From Microcyclosporella mali (taxonomy: Eukaryota > Ascomycota > Dothideomycetes > Mycosphaerellales > Mycosphaerellaceae), in the NCBI GenBank assembly GCA_002785985.1, contig NHNU01000002.1, positions 1,240,001-1,304,000 of the forward strand: a DNA stretch of 64,000 nt, written 5' to 3'. Made by a program: the position numbers and the translations under genes. The notes under the pieces were generated by a model. It saw only the letters and a list, made by a program, of their open reading frames with translations. It did not search any database and was not told where the DNA came from. How positions within the stretch are numbered: position 1 is the first letter of the stretch; each line of letters starts with the position of its first letter. This document shows, piece after piece, positions 1 through 10,573 of the stretch.

Positions 1-2540
1 CACAACCAGTCGCCTGAGGGCACAAAGATTACCGAGCGACCACACCCGTTGAGCAACAGGGGCGGAGATGCTCACATCAACCCCATCGATGCTCCCGAAG
101 CTGCTGAGAGGCAGGCTGGTCACTCGCACCTGACTGGTACCAGTGCTGGAACTCACAACACTGACATTGGCTCCGGCCAGCTTAACCAAGCTCCTGCAGA
201 CGTCCAGGCGGCAACATACACGGATAGAACCGCGCCCCTTGGTGCTGGCTTCCACCATACCAGTGGTCCGCATGTGACCGATACTGCTAACAGACTGGAT
301 CCTCATATTCCTGGCGAATTCCCAACTGAGGTAAATTGGCCACTACAATGCTTACGCGATTTCAAAACTGATCAACGCAATAGGAAGGGACAGACCGCCA
401 CGGCGTGAACTCGGGTTTGCTTGGCGCGGGTCAGTCGACTTCAAGCTCCAGTGGTGTTGGTGCTACCGGAGCTGGCCTTACAGGAGCAGGCGCGGGTGCA
501 GGCACCGCTGCATATGGTTCGTCTCAACATGGGAGCTCCAGACAAGTGCCAGAACAATCGGCCATTGGCACAGGTGGGCAGAGTTACCCGGTCGACCCAA
601 GCGCGAGTTCAAGTGGCTACTCCCAGGTATCTGGCACGCAGCCAACTTCCCAAACATTCGGTGCACAGCCGACGTCTCAGCACCACTATGGACGTGATGC
701 TGCTGTTGCCGGAGGTGCAGGCGCCCTTGGTGTCGGTGCATATGAGGCTACCAAGAGTCACGACCCAACTGGTACATCATCCTCTGCGACCACGGGTCAA
801 CAAAGCTACCCGACGTCGCAGCAGCAGGGAAGCGGTGCCTATTCGCAAGCACCAGGCACGCAGTCGACGAGCTCTGGAGTATACTCGCAAGCACCAGGCA
901 CGCAGTCAACAGGCTCTGGTGCATACTCCCAAGCACCACGCACGCAGTCAACTTCTCAGACAACTGACACGCAGCCAACCTCTCAGCACCACTATGGACG
1001 CGATGCTGCCGTCGCCGGAGGTGTAGGCGCTGTTGGAGCCGGCGCATATGAAGCCACTAAAGGCCACAGCTCAACCAGCCCAGCGACAGGCGCAGGCGGA
1101 CAGACATACCCGAGCTCTCAGCAGCAGGGAAGCAGTGCCTATCCGCAAGCACCAGGCACACAGCAGCCGGGAAGCAGTGCCTACTCGCAAGAGCAAGGCT
1201 CGCAGCCAACATCCCAACACCACTACGGTCGTGACGCCGCAGTCATTGGCGGCACTGGTGCCGCTGGCGCTGCCGCCTACGAGGCGACCAAGGGTCGTGG
1301 CGACACCGGTCCAGCGTCCAAGACCATTGGCCCACATGACAGCAATGTTGCTAACATCGCGGACCCCAGAGTTCAGCCAGAGCCATCACAGATGAAGCAG
1401 TCCACCACTACTGGCCCACACCAGTCGGACATGGCCAATAAGGCTGATCCTCGTGTTGATTCTGATGCATCCAAGCAGAGCCACAAGGGCCGTGACGCCG
1501 CGGTTGTCGCAGGCGGTGTAGGCGCTGGTGCAGCGGCAGGCTATGGTGCCGAGCATCTCATCGACGAGAAGGAGCAGAAGAAGCTTGAGAAGGAGCACGA
1601 GAGAGAGCTCAAGCACCAACAAAAGGAAGCCGAGAAAGAACACAAGGCTCACCAAAAGGAGGCTGAGAAGCAGGAGAAAGCTCATGAGAAAGAGGTTGCC
1701 AAGGAAGAGAAGGCCCATCAGAAAGCAGTTGCGAAGGAAGAGAAGAAGGCTGAGAAGCAGCATGAGAAAGAAGTAGCCAAACAGGAGAAGCAGCACGAGA
1801 AGGAGCTTGCTAAAGTTGAGAAGCAGCATGAGAAAGACGCTGCCAAGGCCGAGAAGCAGCACGAGAAAGAAATCGCCAAGGAAGAAAAGGAACGTGAGAA
1901 GCATGAGAAGGAGTTGGGCGCAGCAGGTGTTGGCGCTGCTGGCGTTGGTGCTGGAGCGTACGAAGCTGAGAAACATCACCATCAAGCTCAAGACGGAACT
2001 TCGTATGAGCAACCCGGTCGCTCCTCCTACGACACCACGGAGACTGGCCATTCTGGAGAGCAGAAGAAGCGCGGTATCATCGACAAAATCCTCCACCCGA
2101 CGCGCAAGTCCGAGGAAGACGACCGTGTCCACGCGGACGAAAGCGGCCACAACAAGCTGCACAAGAAGTCTGTTGCAAAGGACGATCTTCCCGCTGCACA
2201 CCCTCTGGCTGAGAACAAAAGCCATGGAATTGCCGGTATCACTGGACATGGTACACACGGACACGAAGGTGTAGCCCATGGACAAGAGGGTACAGCTCAT
2301 GGCCAACAGGGTAGTGGCCTCGTCGCTGGTTCCGAATATTCTGGTAGCAAGGACGGTAGAGTCACTGAGCCGCACACTGGACTGCCCATGAACGTGGAAA
2401 AGTACGGCTCTGGTGCAGGCGGCACTGATGGTGCGCAGCAGATCCCGGGTTACCATTCGCACCCCACCACCGGAGCTGAAGGTGCTTCGGCTACAGGACC
2501 TGACTGGAACGCCATCAAGAAGGACAACACTCCTTACTAG
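1..2540 (+). CDS. DPR-type dehydrin / LEA-like stress protein, 5' end outside window
   Basis: The gene is open at the left edge. Exon <1..330 joins exon 384..2540 through a 53-bp intron (331..383, GTAAAT...AATAG), leaving at least 828 residues. The protein is low-complexity and hydrophilic. It carries three copies of the fungal dehydrin DPR signature: TANRLDPH (degenerate, near nt 280), NVANIADPR (near 1350) and DMANKADPRVDSD (near 1430). In between are tandem GRDAAV...AYEATK modules, AYSQAPGTQ repeats and a long Lys/Glu/His-rich helical block. Fungal DPR proteins such as Aspergillus DprA-C protect conidia against desiccation, oxidative and osmotic stress, and a similar role is inferred here. 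No signal peptide or membrane segment is visible in the part present. The C-terminal TGLPMNVEKYG stretch looks family-like. The family call is good; the exact biological role is inferred. Confidence 0.8.
675..1292 (+). repeat. Three dispersed 81-bp in-frame repeats inside the dehydrin gene
   Basis: Near-identical 27-codon units lie at 675-755, 981-1061 and 1212-1292, each encoding SQHHYGRDAAV followed by a Gly/Ala stretch and AYEATK. Two more diverged GRDAAV or GAYEAEK copies sit near 1485-1555 and 1920-1975. Between units 1 and 2, short AYSQAPGTQS repeats occupy roughly 836-960. Differences are mostly at third codon positions, so the repeat is under protein-level constraint rather than freshly duplicated. 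Confidence 0.85.
1560..1915 (+). repeat. Lys/Glu/His-rich heptad-like repeat block (LEA-like helix) in the dehydrin gene
   Basis: About 118 codons are built from variants of the 7-residue unit EKQHEKE / KEVAKEE, with almost no hydrophobic residues apart from Ala and Val. The pattern predicts a long, highly charged, boiling-soluble helix like group 3 LEA proteins. Its reverse complement produces a spurious Leu-rich ORF on the minus strand. Confidence 0.8.
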
Positions 2541-3044
2541 TGGATGACGGCCGGTCGGGCAATTTCGTTGGACGCGGGGTTTCTGTTGGTTCAGTTTAGG
2601 ATATACCCTGAGCTTCTTGTTCTCTCCGGTACGGCGGGCAATATGTACATATGTGAGATGAGAGCGTTTTGAGTGATGGCTAAATGAATATAATGAGTAC
2701 ACGAAAAATTGTGATTACGGTCTCGCTGGAAAAATTCCGGCGGTTTTTATATGTTTCAAGTGATTTGAAGAGGGTTGTTATCAAATGTTATATATACAGC
2801 TTTTGCACTTTGCCGTCATACTTCTTCCGAAGATGAATGCGGATCGATTGTCTCGCTCGAGGCTAGTCAGTCGAGCAACAGAATGCCAGGTTATGGCTAC
2901 TATGAGGAGAAATTCTCGCGCAATGTGAAGTTATTATTGAAGTTATGGGGTGGACAGTATCAAGGCGGTGAAGCGCGAAAGCCGATGAGAACAGGCATGA
3001 GTTGATGTTACAGCCAGTTGTTCTGTACGATAAATTCCATGCAC
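2541..3044. other. Convergent 3' intergenic region
   Basis: This 504-bp gap lies between two converging genes, the dehydrin and the alpha/beta hydrolase. The first 150 bp are AT-richer and probably hold the dehydrin 3' UTR and poly(A) site. Short ORFs here show no recognisable protein features. I see no other element. Confidence 0.5.
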
Positions 3045-4019
3045 TCATTTCTCAACAGCCCTCACGTTGTCGCAGAATGTTGAGACCTGATGCCCCCATA
3101 ACTCTTCTCGCTCGATCCCAGTTCCAAGGCTGCAGAATGGACTTATGTGGTTCTGGCCACGCATGATATCGACGGCAAGGGCATTTCTGCTTTCATTGAT
3201 TCCCATCGATAGCCACTGCCTGATAAAGTCGTCCCTCGGGATCATGATCTCATCTTGGGGATCCAACTCTCCATTCAAGATCAGTACTCTCAGACCAGAC
3301 TGCAGCATGGAAAGACCATCTTGTTCTTGACCAGCTTTCAACAGTCCTAGTGGACAATTGACCTCGGGCTCGCCGAAGTAGGTCTTTAGTATGTCCGAAC
3401 GGTCTTCCCTGGCTAATCTAAAATGAAATGGAACTGACAAAAGAATGGCTCCTCTCAATCGCACGTTCCCGGTCCCGAGTACCCTTGATCTCGTCGCAGC
3501 GCATGTTCGGTCCAGCAGGAACGTACTGACATGGACGCCACCAGTTGAGTTGCCCATGATGAAAAGATCAATCGGCTCGGGGCCGAAACGGGTGGTCGAA
3601 TTACTGGCTATCCAATCCGCGGCAAGGGCAACATCCTCACCCCCCGACGGAAATTTGGCGTCGTGCGAGTACACCAGACGATAGTCAGCGACAACAAAGC
3701 TATAGCCACAGCTCAAGGCAAAGAAGGCTGCCATGTTGGCATGACATAAATCGTCGGCATAGCCGGGTAAGGTCTTGTGACCCATGACCAGTCCCCCGCC
3801 GTACAGAAAGAGCATGACAGGCTGTCTTCCATGTCTCAGATTGCGTTTCGGGGCGAGATATACGTCCAGTCGCTGCCGTCTGTTCGGTCCATATTGGTAA
3901 GTCTCCTTCGGCACAGAGCGTATCGTGTCGGCCTGAGCGCGTAGAAGAGGCTCGTACACCTTCAGAGTCGGGCCTACTATGTCGCTGATCTGCGTGCCAA
4001 GTGCTGGTAGTTGTTCCAT
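3045..4019 (-). CDS. Alpha/beta hydrolase (carboxylesterase / HSL-like)
   Basis: Single-exon gene of 324 residues from the ATG at 4019; an in-frame ATG at 4082 would add 21 residues. The order of motifs is that of an alpha/beta hydrolase: oxyanion-hole strand LYGGG (YGGG in place of HGGG), nucleophile elbow GNSTGG, acid residue in NGELDPQDE, and catalytic His in GQNHISPF. No signal peptide or transmembrane segment is visible, so it is probably cytosolic. It is transcribed divergently from the quercetinase-like gene, with about 0.5 kb between starts. Quercetinase produces a depside (an aryl ester), so a depside-hydrolysing role is attractive, but this is inference from position only. The fold call is strong; the substrate is unknown. 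Confidence 0.85.
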   Translation of the reverse strand: MEQLPALGTQISDIVGPTLKVYEPLLRAQADTIRSVPKETYQYGPNRRQRLDVYLAPKRNLRHGRQPVMLFLYGGGLVMGHKTLPGYADDLCHANMAAFFALSCGYSFVVADYRLVYSHDAKFPSGGEDVALAADWIASNSTTRFGPEPIDLFIMGNSTGGVHVSTFLLDRTCAATRSRVLGTGNVRLRGAILLSVPFHFRLAREDRSDILKTYFGEPEVNCPLGLLKAGQEQDGLSMLQSGLRVLILNGELDPQDEIMIPRDDFIRQWLSMGINESRNALAVDIMRGQNHISPFCSLGTGIEREELWGHQVSTFCDNVRAVEK

Positions 4020-4527
4020 ATCGATGAGTGGAGAGCGTGGAGAAAATGGTCTGCGTGGAGGCAGACACGATTGACCTTTCATTTACATCCGCTCGATATC
4101 AATGCTTTCTGACGGTCCGTGAAGACTCCGTAAGCCGAGATGGACATCATGATTGCTACCGTGACGGTATGCATACCATGCGGGTCGTGGAACCGGCATA
4201 TGTACAGACGCGGGATGATGCAGAAGAGGGAAGAAGGGTTGTCGGCCGAGCAGGAAGGAGATCTCCTCGGCCAACTCAGATCCGAAGCCCTCAATCGCCC
4301 CGCCGAACCAGTCAATTAGGGCTGTACTCCGTCTTACCGGGGACTTCTCCTTCCCGCCTGCCTGACTTTCTGATGGCTCCGCGACTATTTACCGCATGGT
4401 GGTTCGCTTGAATCGCGAGGTCAAGGTTCCACCTCCACGTAATCCGCTATATCTAGCATGTCCCCATTCCTCGACATTATGGCTCCTCATTTCCTGTTCC
4501 CAACCATCTATCATACTCATACCGACC
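4020..4527. promoter_or_regulatory. Shared divergent promoter, hydrolase / quercetinase
   Basis: About 508 bp separate the two start codons and must contain both promoters. No TATA box or factor site stands out. The last 80 bp before the quercetinase ATG are C/T-rich, typical of a fungal transcription start region. If the two genes act in one pathway, shared inducer sites would be expected here. Confidence 0.5.
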
Positions 4528-5664
4528 ATGGCTAACGTCAACAGCCATGCCCAAGCGAACGGTGGCGTGCTGCATACCACAGAAACACCTCCTGGAAGGC
4601 CTGGCCAGCCATACGTGATATCTACCCAAGACGGAGAGATCATCTATATCCCGCTATCAAAGTCAGCGACCAGGCTGCTGGTCACTGGCAAGGAGAGCGA
4701 CAATGCGTTCGCTGTGGTAGGAAGCAGCGGAAGCCAAGGAGACCCAATCGGCTTCCATTACCATCGAGAAGCTCATGACGTCTTTCTCTGTCTGAAGGGC
4801 AATGTCAATATCTGGGCGAACGACAAATGCAGGACCATGGGACCAGGCGACTTTGCCAGTGTACCCCCTGTATGTGGCCGTATATAGCTACCACAAAGAT
4901 CATACTGACCATGGCAGGGCACGATCCATCAATATCAGATCCTGGGCAATCATTCAGAAATGGTCGGTCTGATAGTGCCTGGTGGCTGGGAGGAATTCTT
5001 CCGCTTCATCGGAGAGCCGTACGCTGGACCACTCTGGCCTGTCGATGACCAACGCAATGTCTTCGAAGTCCTGATCCCAAAATTGAAAGCAGCAGCGGAG
5101 AAATTCGACATGGTTCCTCTTCCTCAACATAAGCAATTCGGACCTTCTGCTTGGCAAGATGATGAGAACAAGCTACCAGGAGCAACAGAACCTTACTTCC
5201 TTAAGAATGGTACAGGTCCTGCATACCTTGCTGGCGGCACATTAGTGAGACCACTCATCACCACGGCGGAGTCGAATGGCAAATTTGTCATTGGGAGCAT
5301 CGAAGGATCCTCACATCATAACGATCAAGATCTATTCGCACAGGGCAGGAAGATAAATTTCACTACCACACACCACGCTTTCCAGGTCATCGAAGGCGCC
5401 GTTGAGTTCACCTTAGGCTCATCTTCGCCGGCAGTCATCCGTGCTGGAGAGTTGATCTATGTTCCACGTGGAACAGAATTGGCGATACAATTTCGATCAA
5501 GATACGCGAAGATGTACGCTTTCGCAAGTGGTAAAGGTCTTGTGGAGCTGTTGTGCAAGGTCGGAGATGTATACCACGCACCAATCCCGCCAGAGCAGAG
5601 TAAAGCACTCTCGTTCGACGCGGTGATAGAGGCGGCATCAGAGATTGGGTTCGAGGTCAGCTAG
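4528..5664 (+). CDS. Quercetin 2,3-dioxygenase-like bicupin
   Basis: Exons 4528..4869 and 4918..5664 (intron 4870..4917, 48 bp) encode 362 residues. Quercetinases open the flavonol C-ring with O2, releasing CO and a depside. The N-terminal cupin has the metal-site motif FHYHREAHD, with the third ligand His in GTIHQY right after the splice junction. A second cupin follows (TTHHAFQVIEG ... GELIYVPRGTE). Length and two-cupin layout match fungal quercetinases of about 350 residues. The position of the usual Glu ligand holds Asp (HREAHD). Unlike secreted Aspergillus quercetinase, no signal peptide is seen, so an intracellular enzyme is likely. It is paired with the divergent hydrolase. Related bicupins act on other substrates, so the exact substrate is moderately certain. 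Confidence 0.85.
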
Positions 5665-6050
5665 TGGTGTCGATTTCACGATTCAATGATTCTTGGCCAA
5701 GCCGCATGTGAAAGTCGCAGATTGGAAAGGCGCACGTGCTATTTGCCACGTTAATTTCCCAGAACACGCAAAGTCGCAAGGGCCTTGTAAAGATCAAGCT
5801 CAGCGACGAGGCGTTGCCAGCCTTTACAGCGGCGAAGGCATGAAGCGTACATGACCGCGCCAAGATCATGGAGTGATGATAGTGCTGAAGGGCTACGTAA
5901 TGGCAGAGGCCTCTATGGATCAGCAGCCATAGCTGTGACATCCTGCGGGCCAAGCACTCAGTAACGAGAGCCAACAGCATCGCGAAGGGTACGGGCAATT
6001 TAGCATGATCGACACCATTGTACAAGTCTATGACTTTGCCGGGGGTAAGG
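5665..6050. other. Convergent 3' intergenic region
   Basis: 386 bp between the 3' ends of the quercetinase and the ferredoxin reductase. The region should hold both 3' UTRs. No coding, RNA or repeat feature is recognised. Confidence 0.5.
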
Positions 6051-7729
6051 TCATCCGTCCAGGATCTTCAACATCTCCTCTATACTGCGACACTTTTCTC
6101 TCGTCTTTCCCTTCGCCTCGCCCCTCCGTATCTCTTCGGCATCGATCTTCTCCCAATCCTGCCAACTGACAATACGAAGATTGCGCTTCTCAGCCTCTTT
6201 CTTCACCTCATGCCATCCAGCCTTCTGCTCGCCTGCACCTACGTTGAATCTGACATTGTTCTTCCAATCACTCACAATGACATCCGCGGTAGTGAAAGCA
6301 TCATCAAGAGTAGACGCAATGACTCCTGTCGGGCCGCGCTTGACCCATCCCGCGCAGTACATTCCAGGAATATGACCGGCAGTCAGATCTCCTCCAGGAC
6401 CTCGGTCAGGATCCAGAACGCGACCATAACGATCGTTTGGTATCACACCTCTCTTGGTATCAAAAGGTATGCCTAATGTCTCAAAGCCAGGGAGAGCCTC
6501 TGATTCATAGCCAATGGAACGGAACGCTAGCGATGCAGATACCATTGTTCTCTTGCCCGTGCCTTTGACCTTCGCAGTCCGGAGAGCGTTGAGATCTGCT
6601 TGTGCATCACCATTTAGTAGTTGTAACATAGCTGTGGCGTACTCTTGCATTTCGAAGCCAACTGCATGCAGGTCTTGCCCGTTGCTTGACAGGAATTCTA
6701 CGGGAGACCTGAGAAAGCCCAGCTGCCATGTATTTACTGCCTGGTCAAATGGAGTCTTGGACCCTTTCAGTAGCAGCTCCGTGATGCGCTTGAGCTGTCG
6801 GGGCAGCTTCTTAACGTCGACTTGAAGCAAGTCCTCCCAGCTCTCTGGAGGCGGCGCAAAACTCAGTCCGGGTAAGCTCATCAATTCGCGGATCTCCTTG
6901 ATGGTGTACGGAGCTTGGAGCGGTCCTCTTCTCCCCACGACCTTGACGTTGCGAACCTTGCTCTTGCTTAGCGCATCCAATGCATGCTCTGAGATGTCTG
7001 TCTTTCGCAATTCCTCGAGCGGCATGAACAGTATCCGTGTCACATCCAAGGCTACGTTCCCCTGGCCTATGACGACAGCCGTGTCGCCAGACTGCAGATT
7101 TGGATTTAAGTCCGCGTACTCTGGTAGACCATTGTACCAGCCAACGAATGCTCTTGCTGAGTATACACCATGCAAGTCCTCACCAGGCACGCCCAGTCTC
7201 TTGTCTTTTGAAGCGCCATATGCGAAGAGGACGGCATCGTAGTGCGGAGCTATGGCTGCGAGAGGCAGGTGACCAGGACTATCTCCAATTGGCACGTTTC
7301 CGATGAAGTTGAAGCCTTCGGATTTGGCGACGTCGGGAAGAGTTTCTGCGCACTTCTACTGCGCGACATATAGATCAGCGATTGCTATACATATACATGC
7401 TGTTGGCTGGGAAGAGATCATACTTTGGCTTCTGGATGATCTGGGGCTATGCCGAAGCGCACCAGGCCGTAGGGCGAAGGCAACTGCTCATACATGTCCA
7501 CCCGCGCATCTGGCAACGCTTTTAGTAGTCTGTACGCCGAATAAAAGCCTGCAGGACCCGATCCGATAATGGCCAGATGAATGGGACGCTGTCGCGCGGG
7601 CGCTGTGGTAGACGACGAGTACTCCCGCCGCCTGCTCGGCTTCACTCGACTCCTCTTGAAGGCGACATTGTGACGCTGCACTTGCCGACACGCCCGACAG
7701 ATATACGCCGTCGAGTGTAATGCGCGCAT
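6051..7729 (-). CDS. ARH1: Mitochondrial NADPH:adrenodoxin (ferredoxin) reductase
   Basis: Exons 7729..7424 and 7355..6051 (intron 7423..7356, 68 bp) encode 536 residues. The enzyme passes electrons from NADPH via FAD to mitochondrial ferredoxin for Fe-S cluster and heme A synthesis. The N-terminus is rich in Arg/Ser with no acids (MRALHSTAYICRACRQ), as expected of a mitochondrial presequence. It is followed by the FAD Rossmann motif IIGSGPAGFYSAY and the family hallmark PYGLVRFGIAPDHPEAK, which ends exactly at the splice site. The NADPH-binding motif VIGQGNVALDVTRIL follows, and the C-terminal part carries the expected GWVKRGPTGVI. The acceptor was chosen at CAGTAG|AAG because the upstream CAG would bring a stop into frame. 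Yeast ARH1 is essential; strong call. Confidence 0.95.
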
Positions 7730-8059
7730 TTGAGTGTGATAGAATGGGAGAGGGATGACGATATCAAGACGGCGAGACGAGGCGAGGTAATAATGACTGC
7801 CGAAGTCGCACTCTCTTATCGGTCGATAAGGATTTTGAGTGTCGTTGCTGCTAGCAACGGCCCTAAACACAAACACAGCAGCCATCATCCATGTAGCACA
7901 TCCAGCCCACCCAACCTCGTCCTTCGCCGCCACGTCTTGAAGTAAGATATATGCATTCCTGAGGGCGATCTGGCATCTGTCTCTCATTGAAGGCGCACTT
8001 GTCTGGTCTTTCGCTCTCTTTATCCCCGCACATCCACGCATTCGCTATACTCCACCACG
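7730..8059. promoter_or_regulatory. Divergent promoter, ARH1 homologue / four-TM protein
   Basis: 330 bp between the two start codons. A C/T-rich stretch lies just before the ATG at 8060. No specific factor site is convincing. Confidence 0.45.
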
Positions 8060-10066
8060 ATGGGCGGCTCCGAGCAGCCATATTTGTACGATGCGCCATC
8101 GAAACGCAGCAGCCAGATCACATATCCCTACTCCGATTTCAATCCCAGAGCTGCCACTCAGGCCCACTATGCGGCCCTCACTCAGCAAGCCGAACGTCGG
8201 CAGGCCAGAGCTGCACAAGGAGGCAAGCCGCTCATTAACTTCAACCAACATCCCGACAGCTATATGATCGTTGGCCAACCAACCGTGGACTACGAACCTA
8301 TGTCATCGAGCACCAAGAAGATGATAATATTAATGAGATGGGTGCAATTTGCGTTCAGGTTGTTGCAGGAGATTGGTGCGCTGGGCATCCTTGTTTGTGT
8401 CATTTGCTTGAAGATGAAGAACGATGGGCCGGGCTGGATCATCAGAGTCGCCGTGAGTCTACACAATCGAGATATCACGAACGGAGTAGTATCTGAGAGA
8501 CATCGACTAATATACTCATCGCAGCCTGCCTGGGACTCGGTCATTACCCTCTACGCTATCTACCATCTGGTCCGGCCAGCGAGGGGTCGCACACCTTCGA
8601 GTTCCGCCAGCTACCACTTCTTCGCCCTTTTCATGGACACCGGCTTGATCCCGTTCTATATCTTCATCGCTCTGTACGCAAATCAGAATTGGAGTGAACA
8701 AGTTGGCGTTGATGGGCGATGGACAAGCTTCTTCAGCACCGACTTCGCAACTACGACCGTGATCTACACGACATACCTCGCCAGTATCGTCGTCGGAGCT
8801 CTCCATCTGGTCAGCTGTACTCTTGACCTCTACTTGATCGTCAAGTTCAGGAAGATTGCACAGCTCCCACCTGATATGAACCCACTAGAAGACAACCTTA
8901 CAGGCAGCGGCAGCGCGCGACGGAGGTCACAGAAGCATAAGTACAAGAACAGCGAGGTCAGTTTGGCCACCGCATCGACAGATATGACTGAGAAGAAGGC
9001 TGGCTACATGAGCGGCAGTACCCTCTCACTTGGCGAGTCTCGTCCGTCGACAGCAAAAGTACCAGAGACCAGAACAATTCCTTTTGGACACAGTCGAATG
9101 GATTCGAGCAATAACTACTCACCCCACAACCCGGACTCAGCCCGTCTATCTCGCCAACAGTACGATCGTATCAGCTTGTCCCAGGGCCCATACTCTGCTC
9201 GCAGCTCGCGAGTCGACGTTACCGATGGTCGACGATCTCGCGCAGGCTCAGTCGTCACTTCTGCGCAGAACACATCTGTCGTCGATTTCGGCGAGATCCC
9301 ACCACTTCCGACCATTTCCAACTCAGAGCACCCATACACGCCACCCAAAGGTTCCTTTGCCGCTGCACGAAACGGTTCGCCCGATCGCATCCAAGCTGCG
9401 CCATCTGATGCCGTGGTCAAGTCGCAGCAAAAACAAGGCCTGCTCAACGATAACTGGTATGTTCTTGACGATGATGCCGCATCAGACCTAGGAACGCCGC
9501 GTCAGAACAAGGAGAATGTGCCTCCGCGTCGCTTTGCAGAGCCCACGCTGCCAGAAGTTCACCTAGACCGTTACGACCCCTTCGAGCCACAGCCATTAAA
9601 GATGAACCCGCCGACACCACCACCTATGGCCTCCGAGGACTATCCAGACCCGGGTGAGATGGACGCTTCGCATCACCAGCGCGACCAGTTCACGCATGTT
9701 GATGGCGCAGCAGAGCGAACTCTTACCATGGGCACGGTCGCGTCCTCAATCTATTCGGAGAGCGCACCCAGTCTCAACACCGATAGACCCAGCAATGGAA
9801 CTCCAAAGGGCAAATACTACGGCGACCTCGCGTCCGCAACTCGTAACATCCGTGGCAATGACAAGATGGGTGCTTACGGCATGCCAACACCGCAAACTTC
9901 GCGCACTCCGAGCCCACAGAAGAAAGGAGGCCGTGTCGTTAGCCGTACTGGTATTGACATCGCCGATACTTCATTCCACGGCGCTGCACAGTCTTATGGT
10001 CTCAGAGACCGTCGAGACGTCAGTGGCAAGGTTGCTGAGGAAGGTCGAGGCGGTGCTTGGAGGTAG
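8060..10066 (+). CDS. Conserved fungal membrane protein with four TM segments and long disordered tail
   Basis: Exons 8060..8452 and 8525..10066 give 644 residues. The intron 8453..8524 (GTGAGT...CGCAG) is 72 bp and lacks stops, so the frame also stays open unspliced (668 residues). The first 85 residues are hydrophilic. TM segments fall at about residues 89-118, 132-150, 162-185 and 215-240 (VIYTTYLASIVVGALHLVSC). The remaining 400 residues are Ser/Pro/Arg-rich and probably cytoplasmic, with many possible phosphorylation sites such as TPSPQKK and RTPSP. The layout resembles small tetraspan proteins of the fungal cell periphery, but I do not recognise a named family and assign no function. 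Expression is presumably constitutive given its location among housekeeping genes. Confidence 0.85.
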   Translation: MGGSEQPYLYDAPSKRSSQITYPYSDFNPRAATQAHYAALTQQAERRQARAAQGGKPLINFNQHPDSYMIVGQPTVDYEPMSSSTKKMIILMRWVQFAFRLLQEIGALGILVCVICLKMKNDGPGWIIRVAVSLHNRDITNGVVSERHRLIYSSQPAWDSVITLYAIYHLVRPARGRTPSSSASYHFFALFMDTGLIPFYIFIALYANQNWSEQVGVDGRWTSFFSTDFATTTVIYTTYLASIVVGALHLVSCTLDLYLIVKFRKIAQLPPDMNPLEDNLTGSGSARRRSQKHKYKNSEVSLATASTDMTEKKAGYMSGSTLSLGESRPSTAKVPETRTIPFGHSRMDSSNNYSPHNPDSARLSRQQYDRISLSQGPYSARSSRVDVTDGRRSRAGSVVTSAQNTSVVDFGEIPPLPTISNSEHPYTPPKGSFAAARNGSPDRIQAAPSDAVVKSQQKQGLLNDNWYVLDDDAASDLGTPRQNKENVPPRRFAEPTLPEVHLDRYDPFEPQPLKMNPPTPPPMASEDYPDPGEMDASHHQRDQFTHVDGAAERTLTMGTVASSIYSESAPSLNTDRPSNGTPKGKYYGDLASATRNIRGNDKMGAYGMPTPQTSRTPSPQKKGGRVVSRTGIDIADTSFHGAAQSYGLRDRRDVSGKVAEEGRGGAWR

Positions 10067-10573
10067 ACGATACCCGAAATTCATTACGTGGATATGGTGG
10101 AGCAAGGGAGTATGGAAACAGGCCAAGCTTTGGGTACATTCAGCTTCGGAGGGACGAATATGACGGCGTTCAGGGCGAGAGAGGTCGCAGGCAGTAGATT
10201 TGATGAGTGGATGCATCTGTCGTGAGACGTTCCAGCGTTGCATAGTGTTATTGATCAGTATAAATATGTGCACGTCGATAACCACAACTTGTTTGATAGC
10301 AGTCCCACGTGCAAGAAACCATCCTTGTATATATGTCTTGGCAGCACTGCAAGTCAACTTGGAAGAGGCGTACATACTAGACATTAGCGCCGAGGGGCAA
10401 GTGTGAGGAGCTCGAAGAGTGGTCGTCGTGCCTGTCTTACACGTCACTCTTACCGACCGAGGACACCTTCCTCATGAACACCTTGCAGCATTTACCAAGA
10501 CAGAGGCTGGCTCCAGCGACAAATATCATTACATCTCATTTTTCCCTCCTAGAAACAGCCTGGGAATACCATC
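10067..10573. other. Intergenic region with probable PSD promoter
   Basis: 507 bp between two genes in the same orientation. It must contain the 3' UTR of the membrane protein and the promoter of the decarboxylase. No specific element recognised. Confidence 0.45.

Noticed and set aside
1386..2702. 438-codon minus-strand ORF opposite the dehydrin gene, with long Leu-rich runs
   Set aside because: It is the antisense shadow of the Lys/Glu codon repeat (AAG/GAG reads as CTT/CTC). The plus strand has clear DPR motifs and a splice-linked upstream exon.
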